From Intestinibacter sp964449895 (GTDB taxonomy: Bacteria > Bacillota > Clostridia > Peptostreptococcales > Peptostreptococcaceae), in the NCBI GenBank assembly GCA_964449895.1, contig CAYVBY010000011.1:1-64000 (forward strand): 64,000 nt of DNA, read 5' to 3'. This document shows positions 26,156-35,416 of this stretch, one piece after another (position 1 is the first letter of the stretch; every line of letters starts with the position of its first letter). The notes below the pieces were generated by a model. That model searched no databases. It was not told the origin of the DNA and saw nothing but the letters and a program-made list of their open reading frames with translations. Made by a program: the position numbers and the translations under genes.

Positions 26156-29100
26156 CTATTCACCTAAATTATATACTTTTAATTGGTTTTTATCGATATG
26201 TTTTTGATTTACTTTTACTAATGCTCTTAATGTATCTAGTGAAGTCATAACATCTATAGAGTATTCAGTTGCTAATCTTCTTATTCTAAATCCATCTCTA
26301 GTAGCATCATTACCTTTAGTTGGAGTATTTATAACCATATCAACTTGGTTATTAGTTATAACATCAAGTAAGTTAGGTCTTGCTTCTCTTATTTTATTAA
26401 CTACTGTAGCTTCTATACCATTATTTCTTAAGTATAATGCTGTACCTTCTGTAGCCATGAAAGTATATCCAACTTTTTTCATTTCCTTAGCTATTTCTAA
26501 GAATTCTTCTTTATCTTGATCATTTACAGTTGCAAGAACAACTCCTCTATCATTAGTCATTTTTCTACCAGCTGCTGTAAATCCTTTATATAAAGCTTCT
26601 TCTAAAGTTTCACCAACACCTAAAACTTCTCCTGTTGATTTCATTTCTGGCCCAAGGCTTACATCAACTCTAGCAAGTTTTGACATTGAGAATACTGGAA
26701 CTTTTACAGCTATTAGATCTGGAGTTTTGTATATTCCTGTTCCATATCCTAAATCTTTTAATTTAGCACCTAGCATACATTTTGTAGCTAAATCTACTAT
26801 TGGAACACCACTAACTTTACTTATGTATGGTACTGTTCTACTTGCTCTAGGGTTAACTTCTATGATATATAAATCATCTTTATATTCGATAAATTGGATA
26901 TTTACCATACCTAAAACATTAAGTTCTAGTGATATTTTCTTAGTGTAATCTAATATTTTTTCTTTTATTTTTTCAGATATATTTTGGCTTGGATACATTG
27001 TTATAGAGTCTCCAGAGTGAACCCCTGCTCTTTCTAAATGTTCCATTATACCTGGTATTAATATATCTTCCTTATCACATATAGCGTCTACTTCTATTTC
27101 TCTACCAACTAGATATTTATCTATAAGTACTGGATTTTTATTGTCTCTTTCAAATGCACTATCAAGATAAGCTTTTAACTTAGTTTCATTATAAGTTATT
27201 TCCATACCTTGACCACCAAGTACGTAAGAAGGTCTAACTAAAACTGGATATCCTATTTCACTAGCGTGTTTTATACCTTCTTCAGTAGACCATACTGCTA
27301 TACCTTTTGGTCTATTTATATTTAATTTTTCTAATAATTCATCAAATTTTTCTCTATCTTCCGCTGCATCTATATCAGCAAAGTCAGTTCCTAATATTGG
27401 TATATTCTTTTCATCTAAGAATTTAGCTAATTTTATAGCTGTTTGTCCACCGAATTGAAGAATAACACCTTCTGGTTTTTCTTTTTCTATTATATTTAAA
27501 ACTTCTTCTTCTGTTAATGGTTCGAAGTATAATTTATCAGAAGTATCGAAATCTGTACTTACTGTTTCTGGGTTGTTATTTATAATTATAGTTTCTATTC
27601 CTAATTTCTTTAATGCTTTTACACAGTGAACTGAACAATAGTCAAATTCTATACCTTGTCCTATTCTTATTGGTCCAGAACCTAAAACTACTATTTTTCT
27701 CTTATCACTAACTACAACTTCATCATATTCTTCATAAGTTGAGTAGTAGTATGGAGATAATGCATCAAATTCACCACCGCATGTGTCAACCATTTTATAA
27801 GCTGGGTTTATATTATATAAACTTCTTAATTCATAAACTTTTTCTGGGCTTATTTTCATTAAGTCAGCTATACCTTTATCAGAGAATCCTTTTTTCTTAA
27901 GAGTTTTTAAGTAATCTTTATTTAAATCTTCTATATGCATAGTTTTTAATTTTTCTTCTTGTTTAACTATCCATTCTATTCTATATAAGAACCATTTATC
28001 AACACCAGTTATTTTTTCGATCATATCGATGCTGTAACCTCTTCTTATCATTTCAGCTAAGTCGAATAATCTTTCGTCATCTGGCATAACAACTCTTTCT
28101 TTTAATTCTTCTATAGTTCTCTTTTGAGATGGTTTATGTATTAAAGAATATTTTCCTATTTCTAAAGATCTTATACCTTTAAGTAATGCAGCTTCAAAAC
28201 TAGAACCTATACTCATTATTTCACCTGTAGCCATCATTTTTGTACCAAGTCTTCTATTAGCTTGTTTAAATTTATCAAATGGCCATTTTGGTATTTTAAC
28301 AACTACATAGTCAACACTTGGTTCACAACAAGCTTTAGTTTTTTGAGTTACTGCATTTTGTATTTCATCTAATGTGTAACCTAAAGCTATTTTAGTTGCA
28401 ACTTTTGCTATTGGATATCCTGTTGCTTTTGATGCTAATGCTGAAGATCTACTAACTCTAGGGTTTATTTCTATTATTGCATATTCTAATCTGTCAGGAT
28501 GTAAAGCTATTTGTACATTACAACCACCTTTTACATCTATTGCCTCAAGTATATCAAGAGAAACAGATTTTAATAATTGACATTCTTTAGCACTTAAAGT
28601 TTGGCATGGAGCAACAACTATACTATCCCCTGTATGTACACCAACTGGGTCCACATTTTCCATGTTACAAATAGCTATAGAGTTACCAGCGCCATCTCTC
28701 ATAACTTCATATTCTATTTCTTTCCAACCTTTTATACTTTTTTCTATAAGAACTTGTGTAACTGGGCTTAGCTGTAAACCATGATTAAGTATTTCTTCTA
28801 ATTCTTCTCTATTTTCAGCTATACCTCCACCAGTTCCTCCTAGTGTATAAGCAGGTCTTATTATAACTGGGTAACCTATTTTTTCAGCATATATAATACC
28901 ATCTTCTAGATTAGTTACTATATCACTTTCTATTACAGGTTGATTGATTTGTTTCATTGTTTCTCTGAATTCATCTCTATCTTCACCTTTTTTGATTGCT
29001 TCAATTGAAGTTCCTATTACTTTTACTCCGTATTTATCTAATATACCAGCATCTGATAATTCTACTGCTAAGTTAAGTCCTGTTTGACCACCCATACCTG

Positions 29101-29362
29101 CAAGTAAACTATCTGGTCTTTCTTTTTCTATTACTTTTTCTATTGCAGCTATAGTTAATGGTTCTATATATATTTTATGAGCTACTTCTTTATCTGTCAT
29201 TATTGTAGCTGGGTTTGAATTTATTAATACAACTTCTATTCCTTCTTCTTTTAATGTTTCACAAGCTTGTGTTCCTGAATAATCAAATTCTGCAGCTTGT
29301 CCTATTACTATAGGTCCTGATCCTAATACTAATGTTTTCTTAATGCTATTTATTTTAGGCAT
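26156..29362 (-). CDS. carB: Carbamoyl-phosphate synthase large subunit
   Basis: 1068 residues. Makes carbamoyl phosphate from bicarbonate, ATP and ammonia for pyrimidine and arginine synthesis. Two homologous ATP-grasp halves are clear: each starts with a VLGSGPI.IGQ motif (about 12 and 560) and carries an EINPR/EVNPR-type metal site (SRSSALASKATG; SRTVPYISKVSG). The C-terminal MGS-like allosteric domain (about 935-1068) is present. Length and motifs are normal. It is 30 bases downstream of carA. Its partner CarA lacks the glutaminase nucleophile, so this subunit may use free ammonia. Confidence 0.96.
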   Translation of the reverse strand: MPKINSIKKTLVLGSGPIVIGQAAEFDYSGTQACETLKEEGIEVVLINSNPATIMTDKEVAHKIYIEPLTIAAIEKVIEKERPDSLLAGMGGQTGLNLAVELSDAGILDKYGVKVIGTSIEAIKKGEDRDEFRETMKQINQPVIESDIVTNLEDGIIYAEKIGYPVIIRPAYTLGGTGGGIAENREELEEILNHGLQLSPVTQVLIEKSIKGWKEIEYEVMRDGAGNSIAICNMENVDPVGVHTGDSIVVAPCQTLSAKECQLLKSVSLDILEAIDVKGGCNVQIALHPDRLEYAIIEINPRVSRSSALASKATGYPIAKVATKIALGYTLDEIQNAVTQKTKACCEPSVDYVVVKIPKWPFDKFKQANRRLGTKMMATGEIMSIGSSFEAALLKGIRSLEIGKYSLIHKPSQKRTIEELKERVVMPDDERLFDLAEMIRRGYSIDMIEKITGVDKWFLYRIEWIVKQEEKLKTMHIEDLNKDYLKTLKKKGFSDKGIADLMKISPEKVYELRSLYNINPAYKMVDTCGGEFDALSPYYYSTYEEYDEVVVSDKRKIVVLGSGPIRIGQGIEFDYCSVHCVKALKKLGIETIIINNNPETVSTDFDTSDKLYFEPLTEEEVLNIIEKEKPEGVILQFGGQTAIKLAKFLDEKNIPILGTDFADIDAAEDREKFDELLEKLNINRPKGIAVWSTEEGIKHASEIGYPVLVRPSYVLGGQGMEITYNETKLKAYLDSAFERDNKNPVLIDKYLVGREIEVDAICDKEDILIPGIMEHLERAGVHSGDSITMYPSQNISEKIKEKILDYTKKISLELNVLGMVNIQFIEYKDDLYIIEVNPRASRTVPYISKVSGVPIVDLATKCMLGAKLKDLGYGTGIYKTPDLIAVKVPVFSMSKLARVDVSLGPEMKSTGEVLGVGETLEEALYKGFTAAGRKMTNDRGVVLATVNDQDKEEFLEIAKEMKKVGYTFMATEGTALYLRNNGIEATVVNKIREARPNLLDVITNNQVDMVINTPTKGNDATRDGFRIRRLATEYSIDVMTSLDTLRALVKVNQKHIDKNQLKVYNLGE

Positions 29363-29392
29363 AATTTCATCTCCTTCACAAAATATTTATAA

Positions 29393-30448
29393 CTATTGAT
29401 TTACTATTGATAAAAATTGTTCATATATATAAGTATTGTTTTTTGATCCCGAACAAGCATCTGGGTGATATTGTATAGTAAATATTGGTAATTCTTTATG
29501 TTTCATGCCTTCAACTGTATTATCATTTAAATTCATTTGTGTTATAGTCATACATTCTGGCACTTCACTTACATAATAACCGTGATTTTGTTCAGTTATA
29601 AATATTTTATTTAATTCTAAATCTTTAACTGGATGATTTCCACCTCTGTGTCCATATGCAAGTTTATCTATTTTTCCTCCAAAAGCTTTAGCTATTAATT
29701 GATGTCCTAAACCAATACCTACCATTGGTTTTTTATCAGCCATTTCTTTAACAGCTGGTACTAAAGCTTCTACATCATCTGGATTTCCTGGTCCATTTGA
29801 TAAGAATATTAAATCTGGATTATCATTTAACACTTCTTCAGCTGATGTAGTAGCTGGATATATTGTTACATCGCAATTTCTTTGAACAAAATTATCTATT
29901 ATAACTTGTTTTACTCCATAATCTATAATAGCTACTTTTATTCCGTTACCTGGATAATTTTCTTTTTCTTTTCTAGAAACTTCATAAACAGCATTAGTAT
30001 TATCAAATTTATCAAATTTATCTTGTACACTTTCTAATGTAGCATTATCACTAAATGTTATAATACCTTTCATTGTACCTTTTTTTGTTATCATTTTAGT
30101 TAAAGCTCTTGTGTCTATTCCTTCTATTCCTACCATTTTATTTTGTTTTAAATAAACATCTAAGCTCATTTCATTTCTAAAGTTGTTAGGTGTATCACAT
30201 TTTTCTCTAACTATGAATCCTTTAACATTTACTTGTTTTGATTGAACATCTTCTAAACTTATTCCATAGTTTCCTATTAATGGGTAAGTCATAGTTACCA
30301 TTTGTCCATAATAAGATGGATCAGTTAAAATTTCTCCATATCCAGCCATAGAAGTATTAAATACTACTTCACCAACTGATTCTTCTAAATAACCAAATGC
30401 TTTACCGTTAAAAACAGTACCATCTTCTAATATTAATTTTGCCTTCAT
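29393..30448 (-). CDS. carA: Carbamoyl-phosphate synthase small subunit, glutaminase site degenerate
   Basis: 351 residues with the CarA N-terminal domain (about 1-150) and a class I glutamine amidotransferase domain (about 170-350). Conserved segments FLSNGPGNPDD, GHRGGNHPV and TEQNHGY are present. The nucleophile elbow, normally G-I/V-C-L-G-H-Q, reads GIGLGHQ: the catalytic Cys is Gly246 (codon GGT at 29711-29713). The triad His (328) is kept but the usual Glu is Asp330 (QYHPDA). The reading frame is otherwise intact. Glutamine hydrolysis should be lost, as in ammonia-using animal CPS I, where the Cys is also replaced. Confidence 0.93.
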   Translation of the reverse strand: MKAKLILEDGTVFNGKAFGYLEESVGEVVFNTSMAGYGEILTDPSYYGQMVTMTYPLIGNYGISLEDVQSKQVNVKGFIVREKCDTPNNFRNEMSLDVYLKQNKMVGIEGIDTRALTKMITKKGTMKGIITFSDNATLESVQDKFDKFDNTNAVYEVSRKEKENYPGNGIKVAIIDYGVKQVIIDNFVQRNCDVTIYPATTSAEEVLNDNPDLIFLSNGPGNPDDVEALVPAVKEMADKKPMVGIGLGHQLIAKAFGGKIDKLAYGHRGGNHPVKDLELNKIFITEQNHGYYVSEVPECMTITQMNLNDNTVEGMKHKELPIFTIQYHPDACSGSKNNTYIYEQFLSIVNQ

Positions 30449-30460
30449 ATAACTTCCCTC

Positions 30461-31177
30461 CTAAGCATTCTCAATTTCTTTTACTATATCTATAGCTGAT
30501 TGTTTTGGATTTTCAGCTTGTGTTATTGGTCTTCCTACTACTATGTAGTGTGCTCCTTTTTGAATTGCTTCGGCTGGAGTTACAACTCTTTTTTGATCTC
30601 CTACTGCAGCTGTTTTAGGTCTTATACCTGGGCATACAGTAACAAAATCTTTACCACAAGCTTCAACTATTTTATCTACTTCTTTAGCAGAACAAACAAC
30701 ACCATCTATTCCTGATTCTTTAGCTAATTTAGCTCTTTTTATAGCTAACTCCTCTGTTGTCATATTGCATCCAATATCTTTTAAATCTTCATTACTTAGT
30801 GAAGTTAAAACTGTAACCCCAACTATTATTGGTTTTTCTATATTTAATCTTTCTGCTTCTTCTTTTGCAATTAAAGCACATTGTCTCATTCCTTCCATAT
30901 CAGAAACATGGATTGTCATTAACCAAACTTGATCTTTTATAGCTGCTTTTACAGCACTTTTCATAGTGTTTGGTATATCGTGGAATTTAAGATCTAAGAA
31001 TATTTTTTTTCCTTTTTCTTTTAAGTATTCTACTGTTTTTCCTTTTGTTGCAACATATTGTTCTAATCCTACTTTAAATATGTCTACACTATCTTCTAAT
31101 TGATCAATTAAATCTTTAGCTTTATCAAAGTCGTCTGTGTCAATAGCTACTATTAACTTTTCTTTTCCATTTATCAT
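30461..31177 (-). CDS. pyrF: Orotidine 5'-phosphate decarboxylase
   Basis: 238-residue TIM-barrel enzyme converting OMP to UMP, the last step of pyrimidine synthesis. The catalytic Asp-Lys-Asp network is in FLDLKFHDIPNT (about 60-71); VCPGIRP and the phosphate-binding VVGRPIT are at the C-terminal end. It starts the pyrF-carA-carB operon behind a PyrR-type attenuator. The other pyr genes are not in this window. Confidence 0.95.
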   Translation of the reverse strand: MINGKEKLIVAIDTDDFDKAKDLIDQLEDSVDIFKVGLEQYVATKGKTVEYLKEKGKKIFLDLKFHDIPNTMKSAVKAAIKDQVWLMTIHVSDMEGMRQCALIAKEEAERLNIEKPIIVGVTVLTSLSNEDLKDIGCNMTTEELAIKRAKLAKESGIDGVVCSAKEVDKIVEACGKDFVTVCPGIRPKTAAVGDQKRVVTPAEAIQKGAHYIVVGRPITQAENPKQSAIDIVKEIENA

Positions 31178-31210
31178 TTTTTCTCTCCTTCTTATATAAA
31201 GCCTTATTCT

Positions 31211-31246
31211 AAAAAAATCCTTACACCATAGAGGTATAAGGATTTT
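31211..31246 (-). terminator. pyr attenuator terminator
   Basis: Hairpin AAAATCCTTATACC / GGTGTAAGGATTTTTTT on the minus strand, 34 bases before pyrF. It forms when PyrR holds the upstream box. Confidence 0.8.
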
Positions 31247-31289
31247 GTATACATAAATAACATTCTCGTTAACTATGAAATATCTTTAT

Positions 31290-31305
31290 CAGCCTCTCTG
31301 GACTA
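31290..31305 (-). promoter_or_regulatory. PyrR binding loop, proximal
   Basis: Minus strand TAGTCCAGAGAGGCTG matches the PyrR RNA consensus (UCCNGNGAGGYU). It lies 44 bases before the attenuator hairpin. Confidence 0.8.
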
Positions 31306-31345
31306 TTTTAAAAGACTTTATTATTTTTTTATTATTAGTAAATAC

Positions 31346-31364
31346 CTCTAGTAATCAACTAGAG
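31346..31364 (-). promoter_or_regulatory. Hairpin between the two PyrR boxes
   Basis: CTCTAG / CTAGAG with a 7-base loop, extendable to 9 bp. The T run is weak (TATTTACTAATAAT), so it may be a first, leaky attenuator or a structural element. Confidence 0.45.
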
Positions 31365-31400
31365 ATAAAATAATCTCAATGATGAATACTTAAAATATAC

Positions 31401-31418
31401 TTGGCCTCTCTGTGCCAA
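31401..31418 (-). promoter_or_regulatory. PyrR binding loop, distal
   Basis: Minus strand TTGGCACAGAGAGGCCAA: the CAGAGAGG core of PyrR sites at the top of a TTGGC/GCCAA stem. Flanked on both sides by the 11-base direct repeat AAAATATACTT (plus strand). Confidence 0.6.
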
Positions 31419-31488
31419 AATATACTTCTAATATATTTTTTTATAAATTATTTTATATTCTAGGTTTATTAAAATTAACTTAATATAG

Positions 31489-31517
31489 ATTATTGCACTT
31501 ATTTTATAGGATGTCAA
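31489..31517 (-). promoter_or_regulatory. pyr operon promoter
   Basis: Minus strand TTGACA at 31512-31517, a 17-base spacer, AATAAT at 31489-31494; start near 31482 gives a leader of about 305 bases. Confidence 0.65.
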
Positions 31518-31584
31518 CCTTTGTTTAACTATGATTTCAATATAATATTTTTTTTATATAAATATAAATAAAGTTATAATTTAT

Positions 31585-32385
31585 TTATATTTCTTTTTCA
31601 ATTATACTTATAAAATAAGTTTTTTTTCTTTTATCTTGAAGATCAAATTTTTTATATTCTATATCAATATTATCATGTCTACATCCAATCTCAAAATGTT
31701 TTAATGCTACTCCCATACTAACTTTACTATATTTTTCTAAATTTGATTTTTTCTTATGTTCATTTTCAAATAAATCAAATCCATCGCTTCTTTGTTCTAA
31801 TGTCCATGGCTGACAGTTGTTAACTGATGGTGCAATTCTTAAAGTATTTAAAGGATTAAACCATTTTTCATCGTATTTTTTACATATATTTTTCATTTTA
31901 TGTCTATCATGTATTGCAGAAGAAGATCTAAATAATGCTTCTCCATTTTCAGGATATCCAAAAGCTATTATTACTTGAGGATATTCAATATTCTCTTCGT
32001 CTTTATTATATATTTTATCTAAATTTACAAATTCTTCTACTTCTTCTCTATCTAAATTACATTTTAACCATGTCGTTCCTAATCCTAAACAAGTCATCTT
32101 CAATACAACTTCTTGTAAGGCATATCCTATATTTTGTAAATAATCCTCACCTTCATCACTAGTTACTAATATGTAATGAGGTGCTTTTATTTGTATTTTA
32201 TTATTTGTAGAGAAATTAATTAAATGTCCTCTCTCTATTACATGAGCTTTTATATTTAAATTTGAATTTAGATAAGTTATATTGCTACATAATATTTTTA
32301 CTTCTTTCATTAAAGATTCAGTTATTTGCTTTGTTGAATAAAATTCTATAGATTTTCTATAAAAAATAGCATCATATAACTCCAT
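31585..32385 (-). CDS. Nitroreductase-family protein (TM1586-like)
   Basis: 266 residues fitting the putative TM nitroreductase group: two tandem half-domains that together make one FMN-binding fold. N-terminal YDAIFYRKSIEFY is the usual FMN-phosphate region, and SVNNCQPWTLEQ with APS precedes the second half, matching the typical APSA.N.QPW signature. Substrate cannot be inferred; it may reduce nitro compounds or quinones with NAD(P)H. It is monocistronic and divergent from the aminopeptidase. Confidence 0.78.
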   Translation of the reverse strand: MELYDAIFYRKSIEFYSTKQITESLMKEVKILCSNITYLNSNLNIKAHVIERGHLINFSTNNKIQIKAPHYILVTSDEGEDYLQNIGYALQEVVLKMTCLGLGTTWLKCNLDREEVEEFVNLDKIYNKDEENIEYPQVIIAFGYPENGEALFRSSSAIHDRHKMKNICKKYDEKWFNPLNTLRIAPSVNNCQPWTLEQRSDGFDLFENEHKKKSNLEKYSKVSMGVALKHFEIGCRHDNIDIEYKKFDLQDKRKKTYFISIIEKEI

Positions 32386-32685
32386 CTATGACCTCCCTCT
32401 AAAACTGTTATCGATTATTATTAAGTATTAATTATATCACAAAATATTATATTACTTTTAAATAATAAATTAAAGACTTCTAAATATTTAAATTTTATTA
32501 ATTTATCATCTTTATTAGGTATAAATATACTTGCAAAAATTAATAATAATTTCTATAAAATTTATATATATCCTTTTTAACGATATAAACTTTTATTACC
32601 AAAAATGTTATAATTTTATAATGTAATTTTAATTAAATAAAAATTTTATTTATAAATAAAATCTTAGTTTGAGAGGAGAATAATT
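32386..32685. other. Divergent promoter region between the nitroreductase and M29 peptidase genes
   Basis: 300 AT-rich bases. A TATAAT lies on the plus strand near 32612 in TTATAATTTTATAATG, and the aminopeptidase has a GAGAGGAG ribosome site directly upstream. No ORF or RNA gene seen. Confidence 0.35.
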
Positions 32686-33912
32686 ATGGATTTTAATACA
32701 AAATTACAAAAATACGCTGAATTAGCAGTTAAAACTGGAGTAAATATACAACCTGGACAAACACTTCTTATTAGAACGCCTATTGAATGTGCAGATTATG
32801 TAAGATGTGTTGTAAAAGAAGCATATAAAGCTGGTGCTAAACAAGTTCATATAGAATGGTCTGATGAAAAATGTACTTTACTTAAATATTTGCATGCTCC
32901 TGATGAAGCATTTGATGAATTTCCAAGATGGATTTCTGATCAATATGTAGATATAGCAAAAGAAGGTGGGGCTTTCTTAACTATACATGCTCAAGATCCA
33001 GATTTATTAAAAGATGTAGATCCTCAAAGAATAGGTAACTACCAAAAGGTTGCAGGTATAGCTTTACAAGAATGGCGTACTTATACTTTAACTAACAAAT
33101 GTAGATGGAGTATAGTATCTATACCTACTGCAGCATGGGCTAAAAAAATATTCCCTGATGCTACTGAACAAGAAGCAATCGATAAATTATGGGATTTAAT
33201 ATTCAAATGTACAAGAATAACAGAAGATCCAATAAAAGCTTGGGAAGAACACAACAAAAATCTTAAAGAAAAAACTGCTTTCTTAAACAGCAAAAAATTC
33301 AAAACTTTAAAATACAAATCAAGTATAACTGATTTAGTTGTTGAAATGCCAGAAGGTCATATATGGTCAAGTGGTAGTGAAGAAGATCCAAATGGAATAT
33401 TATTCAACCCAAATATGCCTACTGAAGAAATTTTCTGTTTACCTCATAAATTTGGAGTAAACGGAACTTTAGCAAGCACTAAACCACTTGTTTATGGTGG
33501 AAATACAATAAATGATTTTGTACTTACTTTCAAAGATGGTAAAATAATTGATTTTACAGCTAAACAAGGAGAAGAAACTTTAAAACATTTAATAGAAACT
33601 GATGAAGGTTCTCATTATTTAGGAGAAATAGCTCTTGTTCCTTACTCTTCTCCAATTTCAGATACTAATACAGTATTCTACAACACTTTATATGATGAAA
33701 ATGCATCTTGTCACTTTGCTATTGGTTCTGCATATGCTGCTTGTATCGAAAACGGAAACGATATAAAAGACGAAGATTTAGATAAATTCGGAATAAACAA
33801 AAGTTTAACTCATGTTGACTTCATGGTTGGTTCTGCAGACTTAGATATAATTGGTATAACTCATGACGGTGAACAAATCCAAATATTCAAAGATGGAAAC
33901 TGGGCATTTTAA
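32686..33912 (+). CDS. M29-family aminopeptidase (AmpS/PepS type)
   Basis: 408-residue thermophilic-type metallo-aminopeptidase that removes N-terminal residues from peptides in the cytoplasm. Seen are the N-terminal PGQTLLIRTP region, the metal-ligand motifs MPEGHIWSSG and NMPTEEIF, and the C-terminal block HVDFMVGSADLDIIG that ends in NWAF, all typical of clan MQ enzymes. The start has a strong GAGAGGAG site. It has its own terminator and stands alone. Confidence 0.9.
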   Translation: MDFNTKLQKYAELAVKTGVNIQPGQTLLIRTPIECADYVRCVVKEAYKAGAKQVHIEWSDEKCTLLKYLHAPDEAFDEFPRWISDQYVDIAKEGGAFLTIHAQDPDLLKDVDPQRIGNYQKVAGIALQEWRTYTLTNKCRWSIVSIPTAAWAKKIFPDATEQEAIDKLWDLIFKCTRITEDPIKAWEEHNKNLKEKTAFLNSKKFKTLKYKSSITDLVVEMPEGHIWSSGSEEDPNGILFNPNMPTEEIFCLPHKFGVNGTLASTKPLVYGGNTINDFVLTFKDGKIIDFTAKQGEETLKHLIETDEGSHYLGEIALVPYSSPISDTNTVFYNTLYDENASCHFAIGSAYAACIENGNDIKDEDLDKFGINKSLTHVDFMVGSADLDIIGITHDGEQIQIFKDGNWAF

Positions 33913-33917
33913 TTAGT

Positions 33918-33957
33918 AAAAAAGTAGCAATTAGTTCAAATACTGATTGCTATTTTT
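33918..33957 (+). terminator. Terminator after the M29 aminopeptidase
   Basis: AAAAAAGTAGCAAT / ATTGCTATTTTTT hairpin with an additional inner AGT/ACT pairing, immediately after the stop. Confidence 0.75.
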
Positions 33958-34077
33958 TATGAAATAATAATTATATAAAATCAGCATATATTAACATTAA
34001 AATAAATACTTATTTTTAATATATTGTTAATATGCTAAAATTTCTATATAAATATCTAGAAAGGAGTTTTAAAAAAT

Positions 34078-34626
34078 ATGAATATTTTACTCGATTTATT
34101 CTTAACCTTTGCCAAAATAGGAGGATTTACTTTTGGTGGTGGATATGCAATGCTTCCTATATTACAAAGAGATGTAGCTGAAACAAAAAAATGGACCACA
34201 GAACAAGAATTAATGGACTATTATGCAATAGGACAATGTACTCCAGGTATAATATCTGTTAATGTAGCTACTTTTGTAGGATATAAAATTGCAGGTATAG
34301 CAGGAGGAATTATCGCAACTTTAGGAGTAGTAACTCCTTCAGTTATAATTATAACTTTAATAGCTACCTTTCTTAGTAATTTTGCAGACTTACCAATAGT
34401 AATTCATGCATTTAATGGTGTAAGAGTTTGTGTATGTGTATTAATCTTAAATGCAGTTATAAAACTTGGAAAAAAATCTATAGTAGATAAATTAACTCTA
34501 TTTATTTTTTTAGTCGTATCTATATTATCTATAGTTACAAATTTATCTCCTGTTCTTTATATTATAATTTCAGGAATTCTTGGTGTTTTAATTTATAAGT
34601 TTGAAGGAGGTAATAAAAAATGCTAA
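34078..34626 (+). CDS. Chromate transporter family protein, short form, first of pair
   Basis: 182 residues with five or six hydrophobic segments and the CHR-domain signature FGGGYAMLPILQRDV near the N-terminus and the CTPGIISVNVATFVG segment. Single-domain CHR proteins occur as pairs that assemble into one transporter. Its last 7 bases overlap the start of the second gene. Chromate efflux is known for the family, but the natural substrate in anaerobes is unclear. Confidence 0.85.
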   Translation: MNILLDLFLTFAKIGGFTFGGGYAMLPILQRDVAETKKWTTEQELMDYYAIGQCTPGIISVNVATFVGYKIAGIAGGIIATLGVVTPSVIIITLIATFLSNFADLPIVIHAFNGVRVCVCVLILNAVIKLGKKSIVDKLTLFIFLVVSILSIVTNLSPVLYIIISGILGVLIYKFEGGNKKC

Positions 34627-35186
34627 TATTATTTAGATTATTTTTTGAATTCTTCAAAATAGGTCTTTTTGCAATCGGTGGTGGTCTTGCTACAATGCCA
34701 TTTTTATATGATATAAGTGAAAAAACAGGATGGTTTACTAAAAGTGAACTAACTAATATGATAGCTATTTCTGAATCTACCCCAGGTCCTTTGGGCGTAA
34801 ATATGGCTACCTATGTTGGATTTTCAGCTTCAGGAATCTTAGGAGGAATAATTACAACTTTAGGATTAATTGCTCCAGCAATCATAATAATAATAATAAT
34901 ATCTAATTTTTTAAATAAATTTAAAGATAATCCTTATGTACAAGCTGTATTTAACACAATGAGACCTACATCAACAGGACTAATTGTAGGAGCTGGATGG
35001 GGTGTATTTGCAATTACTATGTTTAATTTAGATAAATTCAACATAAGTTCTAATATTTTAGATTTATTTAATTTTAAAGCAATAATATTCGGTTTATTTT
35101 TATTCTTTTTAATAAAATACACAAATAAACATCCAATTATATATATTATTTTCTCAGCAATTATCGGTATATTATTATCATTTTAA
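34620..35186 (+). CDS. Chromate transporter family protein, short form, second of pair
   Basis: 188 residues, homologous to the upstream gene: AIGGGLATMPFLYDI at the N-terminus and STPGPLGVNMATYVG (compare CTPGIISVNVATFVG upstream) in the same place. The pair likely forms a heteromeric antiparallel transporter. Ribosome site GGAGG lies inside the end of the first gene. Confidence 0.85.
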   Translation: MLILFRLFFEFFKIGLFAIGGGLATMPFLYDISEKTGWFTKSELTNMIAISESTPGPLGVNMATYVGFSASGILGGIITTLGLIAPAIIIIIIISNFLNKFKDNPYVQAVFNTMRPTSTGLIVGAGWGVFAITMFNLDKFNISSNILDLFNFKAIIFGLFLFFLIKYTNKHPIIYIIFSAIIGILLSF

Positions 35187-35197
35187 ATAAATAAAAA

Positions 35198-35229
35198 CAA
35201 AAAGAGGCTATCTAATAGCCTCTTTTTGT
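35198..35229. terminator. Terminator after the chromate transporter pair
   Basis: Perfect CAAAAAGAGGCTAT / ATAGCCTCTTTTTG hairpin, 11 bases after the stop; the T run favours the plus strand, but it is nearly symmetric. Confidence 0.8.
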
Positions 35230-35330
35230 GTTGACGAGAAATTTTTAATTTAAATGTCATTAATTAAAATCTATATAATCTTATGAACTAATGACTTATA
35301 CTTTATATAATAACACATATTGTTAGAATA

Positions 35331-35368
35331 TTTAAGGGGAATGAATAAATAAATTGATTCCCCTTAAG
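35331..35368 (-). terminator. Hairpin after metH
   Basis: TTAAGGGGAAT / ATTCCCCTTAA around an AT-rich loop, about 50 bases beyond the metH stop. The T run on the minus strand is weak, so termination is only likely. Confidence 0.5.
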
Positions 35369-35416
35369 CATCTTTTATATTTTAACATACTTTAGTATAT
35401 ATTTACACCTTATTTT

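Larger units (their letters stand above)
31178..31584 (-). promoter_or_regulatory. pyr operon leader region
   Basis: 407 bases upstream of pyrF with no ORF. It contains, in transcription order, a consensus promoter (31489-31517), a first PyrR-type box (31401-31418), a hairpin (31346-31364), a second PyrR-type box (31290-31305) and an intrinsic terminator (31211-31246). It should act as a UMP-responsive attenuator; PyrR itself is not encoded nearby. Confidence 0.75.

Noticed and set aside
31346..31364. A true independent terminator inside the pyr leader
   Set aside because: Stem is good but no T run follows; kept only as a hairpin of unclear role.
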